Program-made: the position numbers and the translations under genes
The notes under the pieces: model-generated
Told to the model about the DNA's origin: nothing
Seen by the model: only the letters and a program-made list of their open reading frames with translations
Database searches by the model: none
DNA from: Bacteroidota bacterium
GTDB lineage: Bacteria > Bacteroidota > Bacteroidia > Flavobacteriales_D > Crocinitomicaceae
Reading direction: 5' to 3'
Length of the DNA: 64,000 bases
Assembly (NCBI GenBank): GCA_016192075.1
Contig: JACPUU010000004.1
Span: 62,001-126,000, forward strand
Shown: positions 41,839 through 50,849 of the stretch, in pieces
How positions within the stretch are numbered: the first letter of the stretch is position 1
Layout: each line of letters begins with the position of its first letter

Positions 41839-42249
41839 ATGAAAAAATCGTTGAGTCTGATTGTACTGAGTCTTGGTATTATAACCCTGTTCTCATTTAT
41901 GATGTATTCTAATTCTGAAAAAGCGGTTTCAGATGCAGAATTTGACCTGGATACCCACATGGAAAAAATAGTATTCAAAGAAGTGGGTGTGCTTACCGGT
42001 TATGACGCCAAAAAATCATACAGCCGCTGCCCAAGTGGTCTTTCGTATTCAGAAGATCAGAAATCAACCGCCCAGGTTTCGTATGGGACAATTTATAATG
42101 CTGAAGGCTGCAGTCGTGAGCCTTTCTGCCAGTTCAAAATTATGATTGCCGAACGAAAAACATTTCTGAAAAAAACACCCAATGAGCCTTTTATTGCTAT
42201 GAGTGATTTTGTGAAACGTGAGCAGGAAAAAAGAACTGCGAAATTTTAA
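41839..42249 (+). CDS. Small exported protein, unknown function
   Basis: 136 residues. The N-terminus (SLSLIVLSLGIITLFSFMMYSNS) is a signal anchor or signal peptide. The mature part has three cysteines in a compact segment (YSRCPSGLSYSEDQKS, AEGCSREPFCQFKIMIAERKTF) that could form a disulfide or bind metal. I do not recognise a family. It follows the DUF2306 gene by 12 bp and is followed by a bidirectional terminator. Confidence 0.6.
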   Translation: MKKSLSLIVLSLGIITLFSFMMYSNSEKAVSDAEFDLDTHMEKIVFKEVGVLTGYDAKKSYSRCPSGLSYSEDQKSTAQVSYGTIYNAEGCSREPFCQFKIMIAERKTFLKKTPNEPFIAMSDFVKREQEKRTAKF

Positions 42250-42271
42250 AATACAATTTTGATAAATAGAT

Positions 42272-42303
42272 AAACCCTGTTCGAATCCGGACAGGGTTTT
42301 TTA
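42272..42303. terminator. Bidirectional intrinsic terminator
   Basis: AAACCCTGT and ACAGGGTTT form a perfect 9-bp stem with a 10-base loop, followed by T-runs on the forward strand, between convergent genes ending at 42249 and 42333. Confidence 0.85.
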
Positions 42304-42332
42304 TTGGATGGAATGGCTGGAACCGGCTGATG

Positions 42333-44249
42333 CTAATCAAAAATCCGTTTACCCAGCAATTGTTCAATTTCTGCCCGTTCAACCACTTCTTTTTCAATGA
42401 GCGTTTCAGCCAGGATTGTCAGTTCTTGTTTATGTTTGCTTAGAATAGCGCTTGTTCTTGTATACGCTTCATCAATAATACGCTGTACTTCCTCGTCAAT
42501 TTTTTCAGCTGTTTTTTCACTGTACGGTTTTTGAAATGCAAATTCGGCCTGGCCGGTTGAATCAAAAAAGCTCATGTTTCGCAAGGTGTTACCCATACCG
42601 TAGTTAACAACCATGGCGTAGGCCTGTTTGGTGACTTTTTCCAGGTCGTCTACCGCGTTTGATGACACCTCGTTAAAAATGAGTTCTTCTGCGGCTCTTC
42701 CGCCCAGTGCAGTACACAAGGCATCCATAAATTTAGGTTGTGTAAAAATCTGGTTTTCATCCGGCAGATACCATGCTGCTCCAAGTGACTTGCCTCTTGG
42801 TATAACAGATACTTTCAATACCGGGTATGCATTTTTCAGAAACCAGCTGGTGGTAACATGCCCGGCCTCATGAAAGGCAATGCGTCTTTTTTCTTCCGGT
42901 GAAATAATTTTGGTGCGTTTCTCCAGTCCGCCAATAATACGGTCAATGGCATCCATAAAATCTTTTTTGTAAACCGCATCTTTTTCATTTCGTGCAGCAA
43001 TTAAAGCTGCTTCATTGCAGATATTGGCGATATCAGCACCTGAGAATCCGGGTGTTTGTGCAGCAAGAATTTCTACGTTGACATCCGTTGCCAGTTTGAG
43101 TTGTTTCATGTGTACCGCAAAAATGGCTTTTCGTTCATGCAGGTTTGGTAATTCCAGGTGAATGTGCCGGTCAAAACGCCCGGGTCTTAACAACGCAGGA
43201 TCTAAAATATCGCCCCGGTTTGTTGCTGCCAGAACAATAACACCGGTGCTGGTATCAAAACCATCCAGTTCAGCCAGCAGCTGATTCAGGGTGCTGTCCC
43301 GTTCTTCGTTTGCCTGGAATGCTTTTACACCGCTTCGGGCCCGTCCAATGGTATCAATTTCATCAATAAAAATAATGCTGGGGGCTTTGGCTTTTGCTTT
43401 TTCAAACAGGTCGCGCATGCGGGCAGCACCAACTCCCACATACATTTCAATAAATTCAGAACCGGTCAATGAAAAGAAAGGCACGTCTGCTTCACCCGCA
43501 ACGGCTTTGGCCAAAAGTGTTTTGCCTGTACCCGGGGGACCAACCAGTAAGATTCCCTTTGGAATTTTTGCTCCCAGCTGATTATAACGCTGCGGTGATT
43601 TCAAAAATTTTACCAGTTCCAGTATTTCTTCTTTAGCCTCTTCAAGCCCTGCAATATCATTAAAGGTAACTCTTCCTTTTTCACCCTTTTCTGTAACCCT
43701 GGCCCGTGATTTATTGAAATTATAAATGGATCCCTGACCTCCTGAACCTAAACCGCCGCGCCGCAGTATAAATTGCCAGAAAAGGATAATAATACTCAGC
43801 GGAAGCAACCAGCTGATAAGGGTTATCCACCAGTTTGTCTCTTTGCTGTATGTTACTTCAATATGCTTGTCAGGCGGAAGGTTGGCCTGTGCAGTTTCAA
43901 GATCGTCGTGAAATGCGTCTACAGAACCAATGTTGAAAAAATAATGGGGGCCTGAATAGAATTTGCCGGAGAATTTTTGTTTGGGCAGGTTGTTGAATGA
44001 AACATTGTTCAGGCTGTCTTCTTTGATGTAAACTTCTACCCGTTCTTCATTGACAACAATTAATTTTTCAATATCACCGCTGTAAATGAGTTCGCGTTCA
44101 AACTGGCTCCAGGATATTTCCCGGGGCGCAGGCGCACCAAGAAGCCATATCAAAAGAATGCCTGCCAGCAGAATGAGATAAATCCAATAACGCAAGCGAT
44201 AAATGGATTGAAGCCGGTCATCTGGTTTACCTGGTTTTTTTGTTGCCAT
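42333..44249 (-). CDS. ftsH: ATP-dependent zinc metalloprotease FtsH
   Basis: 638 residues. It has two N-terminal membrane spans ([18 protein letters not shown] and [23 protein letters not shown]) with a small periplasmic domain between. The AAA+ module follows (Walker [14 protein letters not shown]; Walker [14 protein letters not shown]; second region of homology [22 protein letters not shown]). The zinc protease ends the protein, with HEAGH and the distal acidic ligand region after [10 protein letters not shown]. It degrades damaged or regulatory membrane and cytosolic proteins. The periplasmic part and the PRTase-type neighbours suggest a secondary, stress-linked FtsH rather than the main housekeeping copy; that is inference. 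It ends against a bidirectional terminator. Confidence 0.95.
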   Translation of the reverse strand: MATKKPGKPDDRLQSIYRLRYWIYLILLAGILLIWLLGAPAPREISWSQFERELIYSGDIEKLIVVNEERVEVYIKEDSLNNVSFNNLPKQKFSGKFYSGPHYFFNIGSVDAFHDDLETAQANLPPDKHIEVTYSKETNWWITLISWLLPLSIIILFWQFILRRGGLGSGGQGSIYNFNKSRARVTEKGEKGRVTFNDIAGLEEAKEEILELVKFLKSPQRYNQLGAKIPKGILLVGPPGTGKTLLAKAVAGEADVPFFSLTGSEFIEMYVGVGAARMRDLFEKAKAKAPSIIFIDEIDTIGRARSGVKAFQANEERDSTLNQLLAELDGFDTSTGVIVLAATNRGDILDPALLRPGRFDRHIHLELPNLHERKAIFAVHMKQLKLATDVNVEILAAQTPGFSGADIANICNEAALIAARNEKDAVYKKDFMDAIDRIIGGLEKRTKIISPEEKRRIAFHEAGHVTTSWFLKNAYPVLKVSVIPRGKSLGAAWYLPDENQIFTQPKFMDALCTALGGRAAEELIFNEVSSNAVDDLEKVTKQAYAMVVNYGMGNTLRNMSFFDSTGQAEFAFQKPYSEKTAEKIDEEVQRIIDEAYTRTSAILSKHKQELTILAETLIEKEVVERAEIEQLLGKRIFD

Positions 44250-44419
44250 AGCAGCCTGTTGAATTTGGTGGGTATAGTATCTGGTTAAGTGAAATAACGG
44301 TACACCTTGTTTAATAAACCAATATTACGGCAGTTGGTCAAAAGAACGCGGGTGAAAAATTAGTTTTAAGATTGATCTTTATCACTTTTAAACGGGCTGA
44401 ATCAGCGTAACTTAGGACC

Positions 44420-44770
44420 ATGGAAAAATTGGTCAACATTCATGCATGGCTCCTGCATAAGTCTGATAATCTACCGGTCAGCGGTGAGCGGTATAAGGTG
44501 CGGTTTTATGACAAGGATTTTATTCAGGATGATTTTTTGGGTGAATCTGTGCCAGACCAAAACGGTCATGTTATTGTTACCGTTGTGCGGGATGATTTTT
44601 CAGCGTCTGAATCCTTTTCTGAAAAATACCCGGATGTTTACTTTGAAATTTTTGCAGATCAGCAGCTGATTTTCAAAAGCACCATATTCCGCAACCTTCA
44701 CCTGGAAGAGACAGAAGATATGCCGGCATCTGAAGGGTTACATTTTAACCTGGGCACATTTATTATCTGA
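44420..44770 (+). CDS. Small beta-sandwich protein, paralogue of the gene at 45774
   Basis: 116 residues, no signal peptide. The pattern LPVSGERYKVRFYDKDFIQDDFLGESVPDQNGHVIVTV, then PDVYFEIF and HFNLGTFII, predicts an all-beta fold resembling a C2 or transthyretin-like sandwich. The second copy at 45774-46124 has the same length and shares the FYDxDxxxDDxLxExVPD block, the PxxYF strand, a KSxxxxN segment and the terminal LGTxxV. The function is unknown. Its 3' end overlaps the convergent phosphoribosyltransferase gene by 8 bp. Confidence 0.65.
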   Translation: MEKLVNIHAWLLHKSDNLPVSGERYKVRFYDKDFIQDDFLGESVPDQNGHVIVTVVRDDFSASESFSEKYPDVYFEIFADQQLIFKSTIFRNLHLEETEDMPASEGLHFNLGTFII

Positions 44771-45383
44771 GAACTGAATTAAAGATTGCTACGGCTTCTT
44801 CATCCGACACCTGTTCAAAATTTTCATAGAATGCACCAATGGCCTGAAAAAAAGGCGGGGCGTGCAGGCAGATGACGTGGTCAGCCACTTTTTTTAAATA
44901 GATGATCGTATCAGGCGGACCAACCGGTACTGCAACAATTAATTGTTTTGGTTTTTCATGCCGTATTAGTTCAATTGATTTTAGAAGCGTGTTTCCGGTG
45001 GCAACACCATCATCTGTGAGAATAACAATTTTACCTGCCAGGGAGGCCGGTTTGCGGTGTTTGTAAAACAACATCGTGCGCCGCTTCAATTCGGTCCTTA
45101 TCCGTTCAACGGTTTTGTACAGGTCTGTATCAGTTATGTCAGCATTGCGGTTCAGGGTGATGTTCTGTAAACTTGCTGCACCAATTGCATATTCAGGGTT
45201 AGCAGGATGCCCGATTTTTTTGACCAGTGCAAGTTCAAGCGGCAACCCAAGTTTTTTTGCAATGACTGCGCCAGGCACAACACCACCGCGTGGAATTGCC
45301 ACAACCAGTGCGTCGGGATTATTGGTGTAATCTTTCAGCTCTTCTGCCAGTTGTTCGCCGGCATCATTTCGGTCTTTGAACAT
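44763..45383 (-). CDS. Phosphoribosyltransferase-domain protein
   Basis: 206 residues. The PRPP-binding loop is clear (IVILTDDGVATGNTLL, about 122-137), as are the N-terminal ALVVAIPRGGVVPGAVIAKKLGLPLEL and the HPANPEYAIGAA segment. It belongs to a PRTase family often found with alpha/beta hydrolases (fused in some actinobacteria) and with stress genes; the base substrate is unknown. A dienelactone-hydrolase-like gene of the kind it is fused to elsewhere lies 750 bp upstream on the same strand. It overlaps the convergent small gene at its 3' end. Confidence 0.9.
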   Translation of the reverse strand: MFKDRNDAGEQLAEELKDYTNNPDALVVAIPRGGVVPGAVIAKKLGLPLELALVKKIGHPANPEYAIGAASLQNITLNRNADITDTDLYKTVERIRTELKRRTMLFYKHRKPASLAGKIVILTDDGVATGNTLLKSIELIRHEKPKQLIVAVPVGPPDTIIYLKKVADHVICLHAPPFFQAIGAFYENFEQVSDEEAVAIFNSVLR

Positions 45384-45521
45384 GACGTTTCATTTATACT
45401 GCAAAAATACGATATGAACGGGAAAAAGGCTATTGACATTTATCTGTATGACCAACTAATATTTGTCATTTTAAATCGTAAATCGCCGGTTTATATTTGT
45501 ACAAATTCAAGCATTCAGATT

Positions 45522-45767
45522 ATGCAAAAGTTACCAGACATAGCAAAGAATTTTGTTCACACTCATTTTCAGGATGGCAATGTTCAACGCGTTGAGGAAA
45601 AAGTCAATCTATACGGTCACACCATTTACGGCGTATCAATTCATTGTGATGATATTATTTACTACGTAGAATTCAATGAGAAGGGAGACCTGGTAAGTTA
45701 TGATACAAAGCCGTTTTTTGAAGACGACTATTTTGAAGGTGGATTTTATGGAAGCAGCGCAGGTTGA
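45522..45767 (+). CDS. Small PepSY-like protein
   Basis: 81 residues starting MQKLPDIAKNFVHTHF. The longer open frame upstream to 45207 is antisense to the phosphoribosyltransferase gene and is not used. The pattern LPxIAKNFVxTHFxxxxVxRVEE...YxVxIxxDDxIYYVEFNEKGDLVSYD fits the PepSY-like fold (one long helix, three strands) common in Bacteroidota. No signal peptide is present, unusual for PepSY-like proteins. A TATATTTG -7-like element lies at 45492-45499, 22 bp before the start. The next gene follows the stop by 6 bp, so the two are probably cotranscribed. Confidence 0.65.
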   Translation: MQKLPDIAKNFVHTHFQDGNVQRVEEKVNLYGHTIYGVSIHCDDIIYYVEFNEKGDLVSYDTKPFFEDDYFEGGFYGSSAG

Positions 45768-45773
45768 CAGGGT

Positions 45774-46124
45774 ATGACATTTCTTGTACAGACATATATT
45801 AATGTTCTTGAAAAGCAGGAAGATAAAACTCTTCCGGGGTTGGGGTATGTTGTAAAATTCTATGACCATGATGCGCTGAAAGATGATTTGTTGGCTGAAG
45901 CAGTACCAGATGATGCCGGAAAAGTATGCGCACAGGTTAAAGTTAAAAATTCCGTCAAAACAGGGTCTTTGCATGAAAGAATTCCGGTTCTCTATTTTAC
46001 TGTTCTCAGGAACGGTAAAGAAATTTATAAAAGTGATGTATACAAAAACATTCGCTGGCAAATGCTGAAAAACGGTTCATTTGAAACCGTATTGGTTTTT
46101 GACCTGGGGACTATTGTAGTGTGA
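45774..46124 (+). CDS. Small beta-sandwich protein, paralogue of the gene at 44420
   Basis: 116 residues. It shares with the protein at 44420 the block VKFYDHDALKDDLLAEAVPDDAGKV, the strand VLYFTV, the KSDVYKN segment and the end FDLGTIVV. Identity outside these blocks is low, so the duplication is old. The acidic loop (DHDALKDD) could bind calcium as in C2 domains. It follows the PepSY-like gene by 6 bp. Role unknown. Confidence 0.65.
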   Translation: MTFLVQTYINVLEKQEDKTLPGLGYVVKFYDHDALKDDLLAEAVPDDAGKVCAQVKVKNSVKTGSLHERIPVLYFTVLRNGKEIYKSDVYKNIRWQMLKNGSFETVLVFDLGTIVV

Positions 46125-46137
46125 ATCCTTCGTTCGT

Positions 46138-46788
46138 TTACCGGGGTGGATTTTCAGGTATCAGGTACTTTTCAAACCACGTCGCCGCCGCATGGGCTAC
46201 TTCGTCCAGTTTCCCCGGTTCTTCAAATAAGTGATCGGCGCCGGGAATAATTTTGAGTTGTTTTTCAGATACCAGTTTTTTGAATGTGCGCTGGTTTAGT
46301 TCAAGCACATCCAAATCATTTTCACCCACCAGTAAAAGTACCGGTGCCACTACCTGGTCAACTGAAAGCAGTGCCAGATCGGTTCTGCCACCTCTTGAAA
46401 CAAGTGCTTTAATCATGTATCCCAGTTTGGCGGCTGCGGTCAGTGCTGCGGCTGCTCCTGTGCTTGCGGCAAAATAGCCGATGGGAATTCCGCGCAGTTC
46501 TTTTTGCCCGGCAATCCAACCGGTGGTGCAAACCAGCCGCTCAGTGAGCAGGTGAATATCAAATCTGTTTTCGGTGATGCGGTTTTCTGATTCAGATAAC
46601 AAATCAAACAAAAGGGTGCTAAATCCTGATTGGTTCAACATACCGGCTACCCATTTGTTACGCGGACTATGCCTGCTGCTTCCACTGCCATGCACAAACA
46701 AAATCAGGCCTTTTGGGTCAGGCGGTATTACCAGTTGTCCGTTGAGTGTTAAATGGTCAACAGGAACCGAAACCTCTTTTGAAATCAT
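46138..46788 (-). CDS. Dienelactone-hydrolase-like alpha/beta hydrolase
   Basis: 216 residues, no signal peptide. The strand-loop LILFVHGSGSSRHSPRNKWVAGMLNQ is the oxyanion region. The nucleophile is in GYFAASTGAAAAL (A-x-S-x-G, as usual for this subfamily), the acid in LLLVGENDLDVLELN, and the His in IIPGADHLFEEPG. Members are often encoded next to or fused with PRTase domains like the one at 44763. The substrate is unknown. It may be cotranscribed with the small frame upstream (46825-47052). Confidence 0.9.
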   Translation of the reverse strand: MISKEVSVPVDHLTLNGQLVIPPDPKGLILFVHGSGSSRHSPRNKWVAGMLNQSGFSTLLFDLLSESENRITENRFDIHLLTERLVCTTGWIAGQKELRGIPIGYFAASTGAAAALTAAAKLGYMIKALVSRGGRTDLALLSVDQVVAPVLLLVGENDLDVLELNQRTFKKLVSEKQLKIIPGADHLFEEPGKLDEVAHAAATWFEKYLIPENPPR

Positions 46789-46824
46789 ACAATTTTTGGT
46801 TTGGTCTGATCACGTTATGGAAGA

Positions 46825-47052
46825 TTATTTTATGTCCGCAATGTGATTTACCTTCTGGTTGTTTGGTGTTTTAAACGTTAAATCCAGCCTGGCATATAAA
46901 TGAGTGCTGTTGCGTTTTGCTGAAACTGCATGTAATTGTGTTTTTACAAAAACTTCCGGTGCGGTTTTCGTGGTCCGGTTCATAATTTCACCGCTGGCCA
47001 TAAGGCCAAACAGCAGAAAGTATACTAGAAAAAAATAGGCTCCTGATCTCAT
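46825..47052 (-). CDS. Possible small exported protein
   Basis: 75 residues with a hydrophobic N-terminus (GAYFFLVYFLLFGLMASG) and a polar remainder without recognisable motif. Its stop lies 36 bp before the hydrolase start on the same strand, so it could be the first gene of that transcript. Supported only by the signal-like start and position; it may not be a real gene. The stretch from here to 47282 shows no other convincing gene. Confidence 0.35.
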   Translation of the reverse strand: MRSGAYFFLVYFLLFGLMASGEIMNRTTKTAPEVFVKTQLHAVSAKRNSTHLYARLDLTFKTPNNQKVNHIADIK

Positions 47053-47316
47053 AGTTCCAAAATTAAGACGCTCTATGCAGACAGCGAATGATGAAAATCA
47101 ATCATCAGATTGATCTTTCAGGTTTTGATCAGCTGACCGGAACGGTATTCTATTGCCGGGTTTTAAGCGGGTACATGCTCCAGCATGCTTTATCAAAACC
47201 AGAACCTGAGTCAAAACCAGACACTGAAAAATATCACATTTCATCCGGTGTAAGAATCAATTTTTGTCGGAGGCGAAGTGTTTAGCTTTGAAACGTATAA
47301 ATCAATAAGAAAAAGT

Positions 47317-48030
47317 ATGAAAACAAAATATATAACAGGAGTGGCTTTGTGTTTCTTTTTTGCAACAGTAACGGCCCAGGAAAATGCTACCACTGAAGGT
47401 ATGGGTGGCGGCGGGTTTACCATTGGCTATGGAAACATGGGCGTCCGTGATTTAAACACGTTTGTACCGGCTTCAGTACCATTTTTCAGCAATAATCAAA
47501 TGCTTTTGGGTGGAACCGGTCATGGTGTTATTGGCAGACTTGTTATTGGCGGCAGTGGCTGCGCCATTTCTGGTGATCGTTTTGCAACGGACAGCCTCCG
47601 GGGAAGTATTTCAGGCGGGCAAGGTACTTTTGATGTAGGGTATATTCTGATAAATAAAAACAAGCTTAAATTTTTTCCCATGCTGGGTGTTGGCGGTGGC
47701 GGTTATGGAATCAGTATTTCCAAAAATATTCCGCTTTCAGCAACAACTGTTTCACTTGACCCGGGGCAGGAAATTAACATCAGCCAGGGAGGTATTGTAA
47801 CAGATATTTCATTGAACCTGTATACCATTCCCGCATTGGCATATGACAAAGAGGAAAATTCGTATGGCGGTTTTATGATTGGTTTACAGGTGGGTTACCT
47901 GTTCAGTGTTCCAAATTCGTTATGGGGGTATTCAGGAGGTGATATTACCGGCGGACCTAGTTTCGGTTTAAATATGCCTTACGCAAAACTGGTGCTGGGC
48001 GGTTTTGGTTTTTCCAAAACGACGAACTGA
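47317..48030 (+). CDS. Glycine-rich outer-membrane or secreted protein, unknown function
   Basis: 237 residues from the ATG at 47317 (MKTKYITGVALCFFFATVTA signal peptide); the frame upstream to 47278 is not needed. The mature part is rich in Gly and alternating hydrophobic residues (GGGGFTIGYGNMGVRDLNTFVP, FFPMLGVGGGGYGISI, GGFMIGLQVGYLFSVP, AKLVLGGFGFSKTTN), as in small beta-barrels. A TAGCTTTG -7 box at 47283-47290 with TTTG at 47263-47266 forms a plausible promoter (16-bp spacing, slightly short). A bidirectional terminator follows at 48111. Confidence 0.7.
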   Translation: MKTKYITGVALCFFFATVTAQENATTEGMGGGGFTIGYGNMGVRDLNTFVPASVPFFSNNQMLLGGTGHGVIGRLVIGGSGCAISGDRFATDSLRGSISGGQGTFDVGYILINKNKLKFFPMLGVGGGGYGISISKNIPLSATTVSLDPGQEINISQGGIVTDISLNLYTIPALAYDKEENSYGGFMIGLQVGYLFSVPNSLWGYSGGDITGGPSFGLNMPYAKLVLGGFGFSKTTN

Positions 48031-48110
48031 TCAGGGTACTTCTCAGAATTAACCTAAAGGCAAATTTGTTCTGTTTTGAAAGGGTATCATCGCTGGTCGC
48101 TGATTGCTGA

Positions 48111-48134
48111 AAACACGAAAGAAATTTCGTGTTT
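48111..48134. terminator. Bidirectional intrinsic terminator
   Basis: AAACACGAAA and TTTCGTGTTT form the stem around a short loop, followed by seven T residues, between convergent genes ending at 48030 and 48144. Confidence 0.85.
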
Positions 48135-48143
48135 TTTTATTTT

Positions 48144-49127
48144 TTAATCAATGTGTTTGCGTTCCTTCTCCAGCATTTTATTCTTTTTCTTGAAGTAATG
48201 CCTGACCAGAAAATTGTCCTGAAGTGCTTTCATGCTCTCTTCAAAATCACTTGCCCCGTTGCGTGCGCTTTGAATTGTTTCAGTGAGGTTAACGGCAAGC
48301 GTGGTATCATTCAATAGCGTGCTCAGTGTCCCTTCTCCGCTGAGCAGGCGGTCTGAGATGGATTGCAGATCTGCAGTAAAATAAACCAGTGAATCAGATA
48401 TCAATTGAATGTTTGCTGCGGTTTGGTTCAGTTCTGTTGCTATGGTCGAATCGGTAATCAATGCTCCCAGTGTTCCTTTGCCTGACTGAACATCGCTGAC
48501 AATGGCATTCAGTTCAGCTGCAACCAGGGCAGTATAGCTGCTGGTCTGTTTTATATTTACCAGAATTGCTTTTATATTTTCTGAAGCAGCTGTATCTGTC
48601 AAAACACTCCATACTGAATTGGGACTGCTCATCTGGTCCGTAAAAGTTCTCAGGTTGGACACAATGACTGCAATATCTGCGTTGGTTTGTGTTAATGTGC
48701 GCAAGGCATCATCAGCTTCCAACGGTTCGCTTGTTTTCAGAATATCACCCTCTTCAACCTGCGGAGACGGCACACCCGTTGGCGTAATATTCACCAGTTT
48801 ATTCCCCATGAGTCCGTCTGTTCCAATAGAGGCAAGTGCATTTTTGTGGATAAATTTCTGCGATTCCAGTTCTATGGCCATGTCAACCTTTACGGTTGTA
48901 TCATTTATAATTTCAATGTTTTTTACGGTTCCTACATCAATTCCATCAAACCGCACATTATGACCAACCATTAGTCCGTTTACGTTTTGAAAATAGGCGC
49001 TTATGCGAAAGGTTGAACCAAACAGGTTCTGCTTATCTCCAATAACGTAAAGAGCAATAATCAGCAGCGCTGTTCCGGCAATTACCATTGCCCCCAGCCG
49101 AATATTTTTTGATGTCTGATTGGCCAT
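48144..49127 (-). CDS. mlaD: MlaD-family MCE-domain lipid transport protein
   Basis: 327 residues. It has one N-terminal membrane span (IRLGAMVIAGTALLIIALYVIG), then a single MCE domain (about 38-125: FGSTFRISAYFQNVNGLMVGHNVRFDGIDVGTVKNIEI). A long helical C-terminal region follows (TLTQTNADIAVIVSNLRTF...). MCE proteins form hexameric periplasmic rings that pass phospholipid between the membranes. The gene follows the ATPase gene by 3 bp in an ordered E-F-D operon, which secures the assignment. The proposed periplasmic helical tail is longer than in E. coli MlaD, as is common in Bacteroidota. Confidence 0.92.
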   Translation of the reverse strand: MANQTSKNIRLGAMVIAGTALLIIALYVIGDKQNLFGSTFRISAYFQNVNGLMVGHNVRFDGIDVGTVKNIEIINDTTVKVDMAIELESQKFIHKNALASIGTDGLMGNKLVNITPTGVPSPQVEEGDILKTSEPLEADDALRTLTQTNADIAVIVSNLRTFTDQMSSPNSVWSVLTDTAASENIKAILVNIKQTSSYTALVAAELNAIVSDVQSGKGTLGALITDSTIATELNQTAANIQLISDSLVYFTADLQSISDRLLSGEGTLSTLLNDTTLAVNLTETIQSARNGASDFEESMKALQDNFLVRHYFKKKNKMLEKERKHID

Positions 49128-49130
49128 AGC

Positions 49131-49904
49131 TTAGTCAAAAAAGGATTTGATTTTAAGATCCGTTGATTTTTTCAGTTCATCGTATGTACCAATGGCGTAA
49201 CAGGTACCATCGATGAGCATTACAATGCGATCTGCTGCAATGTGAATACAATTGAGATCGTGTGAAATAACCAGTGATGAGGTGTGGTACTTTTTCTGAA
49301 TATCTACCATCAAATGGCCGATCTCTCTTCCTGTGATCGGATCAAGCCCGGTTGTAGGCTCATCGTACAAAATAATTTTGGGTTTAAGTATAAGGGTGCG
49401 TGCCAGGGCAATCCGTTTTTTCATGCCGCCTGAAAGTTCTGCCGGCATCATGTTATCAGTTCCGGGGAGCCCCACATTGACCAGCGCTTCGCGGACAAGC
49501 TCATCTACTTCAGCTGCTGTTTTTTGAATGCCGTGACGCCGCAATGGAAATTCCAGGTTTTCACGAACCGTCATGGAATCATAGAGGGCGTTGCTCTGGA
49601 ATAAGAAGCCGGTTTCCATACGCATTTTGTCAAGTTCAACGCTGTTGAGATCGGTAATGTTTGTTCCAAAAATCTGGATTGTTCCGGCATTCGGTTTTAT
49701 TAATCCGATAATACATTTTATAAGTACAGATTTTCCGGAACCGGATTTTCCAAGCACAGCATAACTTTTTCCGGCGGGTAATTCAAAACTGAAATGACGC
49801 AATACATGATTGTCTCCAAATGAGACGTCCAGGTTGCTGATTTGAATGGCAATTTCAGCATCAGCTGCGGGCGCATACGTGGTATGATTTTTTTTCCGGT
49901 TCAT
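49131..49904 (-). CDS. mlaF: MlaF-like ABC transporter ATPase
   Basis: 257 residues. Walker A AVLGKSGSGKSVLIK, the Q-loop in ETGFLFQSNALYDSM, the signature LSGGMKKRIALARTL, Walker B KIILYDEPTTGLDP and the H-loop SSLVISHDLN. The VLIKCIIGLIKP and SGGMKKR spellings are those of the MlaF/MKL subfamily that powers phospholipid transport. It lies between the permease and the MCE protein with 3-bp gaps on both sides. Confidence 0.95.
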   Translation of the reverse strand: MNRKKNHTTYAPAADAEIAIQISNLDVSFGDNHVLRHFSFELPAGKSYAVLGKSGSGKSVLIKCIIGLIKPNAGTIQIFGTNITDLNSVELDKMRMETGFLFQSNALYDSMTVRENLEFPLRRHGIQKTAAEVDELVREALVNVGLPGTDNMMPAELSGGMKKRIALARTLILKPKIILYDEPTTGLDPITGREIGHLMVDIQKKYHTSSLVISHDLNCIHIAADRIVMLIDGTCYAIGTYDELKKSTDLKIKSFFD

Positions 49905-49907
49905 AAA

Positions 49908-50675
49908 TCAGGTGAGCCCTGCCAGGTCGGTAATCTGTACTGCAATGAGGTCAATGATGAATACCAGCAGCGAAGAAATTACAACGGCAGCATTTGCTGA
50001 CCGGCCGACGCCTTCGGTCCCTTTTTTAGAATTAAATCCCTGGTAACAGCCAATGATGCCAATGGCAAAACCAAAGAAAAAAGTTTTCAGAATAGATGGC
50101 ATAATATCGCTGTAGGTTAATGTTGCAAACACCTGGTTCCAGTATAAATCCCAGCTTACAACCCCGCGTATGTTTGAGCCCAGGTAAGCCCCGTAAAGTG
50201 AAACGGCATCAGCCAGCACCGCCAGAATTGGAATCATAAGAATGGTTGCCATAACGCGTGTTACCACCAGGTATTTGTAAGGGTTTGTACCAGAAACTTC
50301 CATGGCATCAATTTGTTCAGTTACTTTCATGGAGCCAAGTTCGGCGCCAATTCCCGAACCAATTTTTCCGGCGCAGATCAGTGCGGTAATTACCGGTGCA
50401 ATTTCACGCACCAGTGAAACCGATACCATTTTAGGCAGCCAGGCTTCAGCGCCAAACTCTACCAATGTGGGGCGTGATTGAATGGTAATTACCAGGCCCA
50501 TAATAAATGCCGTAATTGCTACCAGTCCCAGTGATTTGTAGCCAATAAAAAAACATTGCCGCAGAAATTCGGCAAATTCAAACCGCGGACGCAGTATTTC
50601 ACGAAAGAACTTTGTGGTAAAACGGGTTACCTCGGCAATTTCGGTCAAAAAACGAACTAGTCCGGCTGGGAGCAT
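49908..50675 (-). CDS. mlaE: MlaE-like ABC transporter permease
   Basis: 255 residues with five to six membrane helices. Family signatures GLVAITAFIMGLVITIQSRPTLVEFGAE, LVREIAPVITALICAGKIGSGIGAELGSMKVTEQIDAMEVSGTNPYKYLVVTRVMA, and GCYQGFNSKKGTEGVGRSANAAVVISS are all present. It is the inner-membrane core of the Mla complex and the first gene of the operon. Confidence 0.95.
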   Translation of the reverse strand: MLPAGLVRFLTEIAEVTRFTTKFFREILRPRFEFAEFLRQCFFIGYKSLGLVAITAFIMGLVITIQSRPTLVEFGAEAWLPKMVSVSLVREIAPVITALICAGKIGSGIGAELGSMKVTEQIDAMEVSGTNPYKYLVVTRVMATILMIPILAVLADAVSLYGAYLGSNIRGVVSWDLYWNQVFATLTYSDIMPSILKTFFFGFAIGIIGCYQGFNSKKGTEGVGRSANAAVVISSLLVFIIDLIAVQITDLAGLT

Positions 50676-50849
50676 GGTTATTGGTGTTTTGGGGCATGTA
50701 CACGCTAAATTTCCGACGTGCGCGTTATTCTGTAAAAGAACGAATTTAACGCGATTGCAGTAATGACTTGACCGTTTCGGATGAATGACTAATGTCAGTT
50801 ACGGTACTGCTTGCCGGTAACAGATATACAGATACAGAAATAAAATTGC

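Noticed and set aside
45207-45521. N-terminal extension of the PepSY-like gene
   Set aside because: This part of the frame is antisense to the phosphoribosyltransferase coding sequence; the ATG at 45522 gives a compact domain and follows a -7-like promoter box.
47088-47285. 65-codon forward frame before the glycine-rich protein
   Set aside because: No signal peptide, domain or conserved pattern; it runs through the promoter of the next gene.
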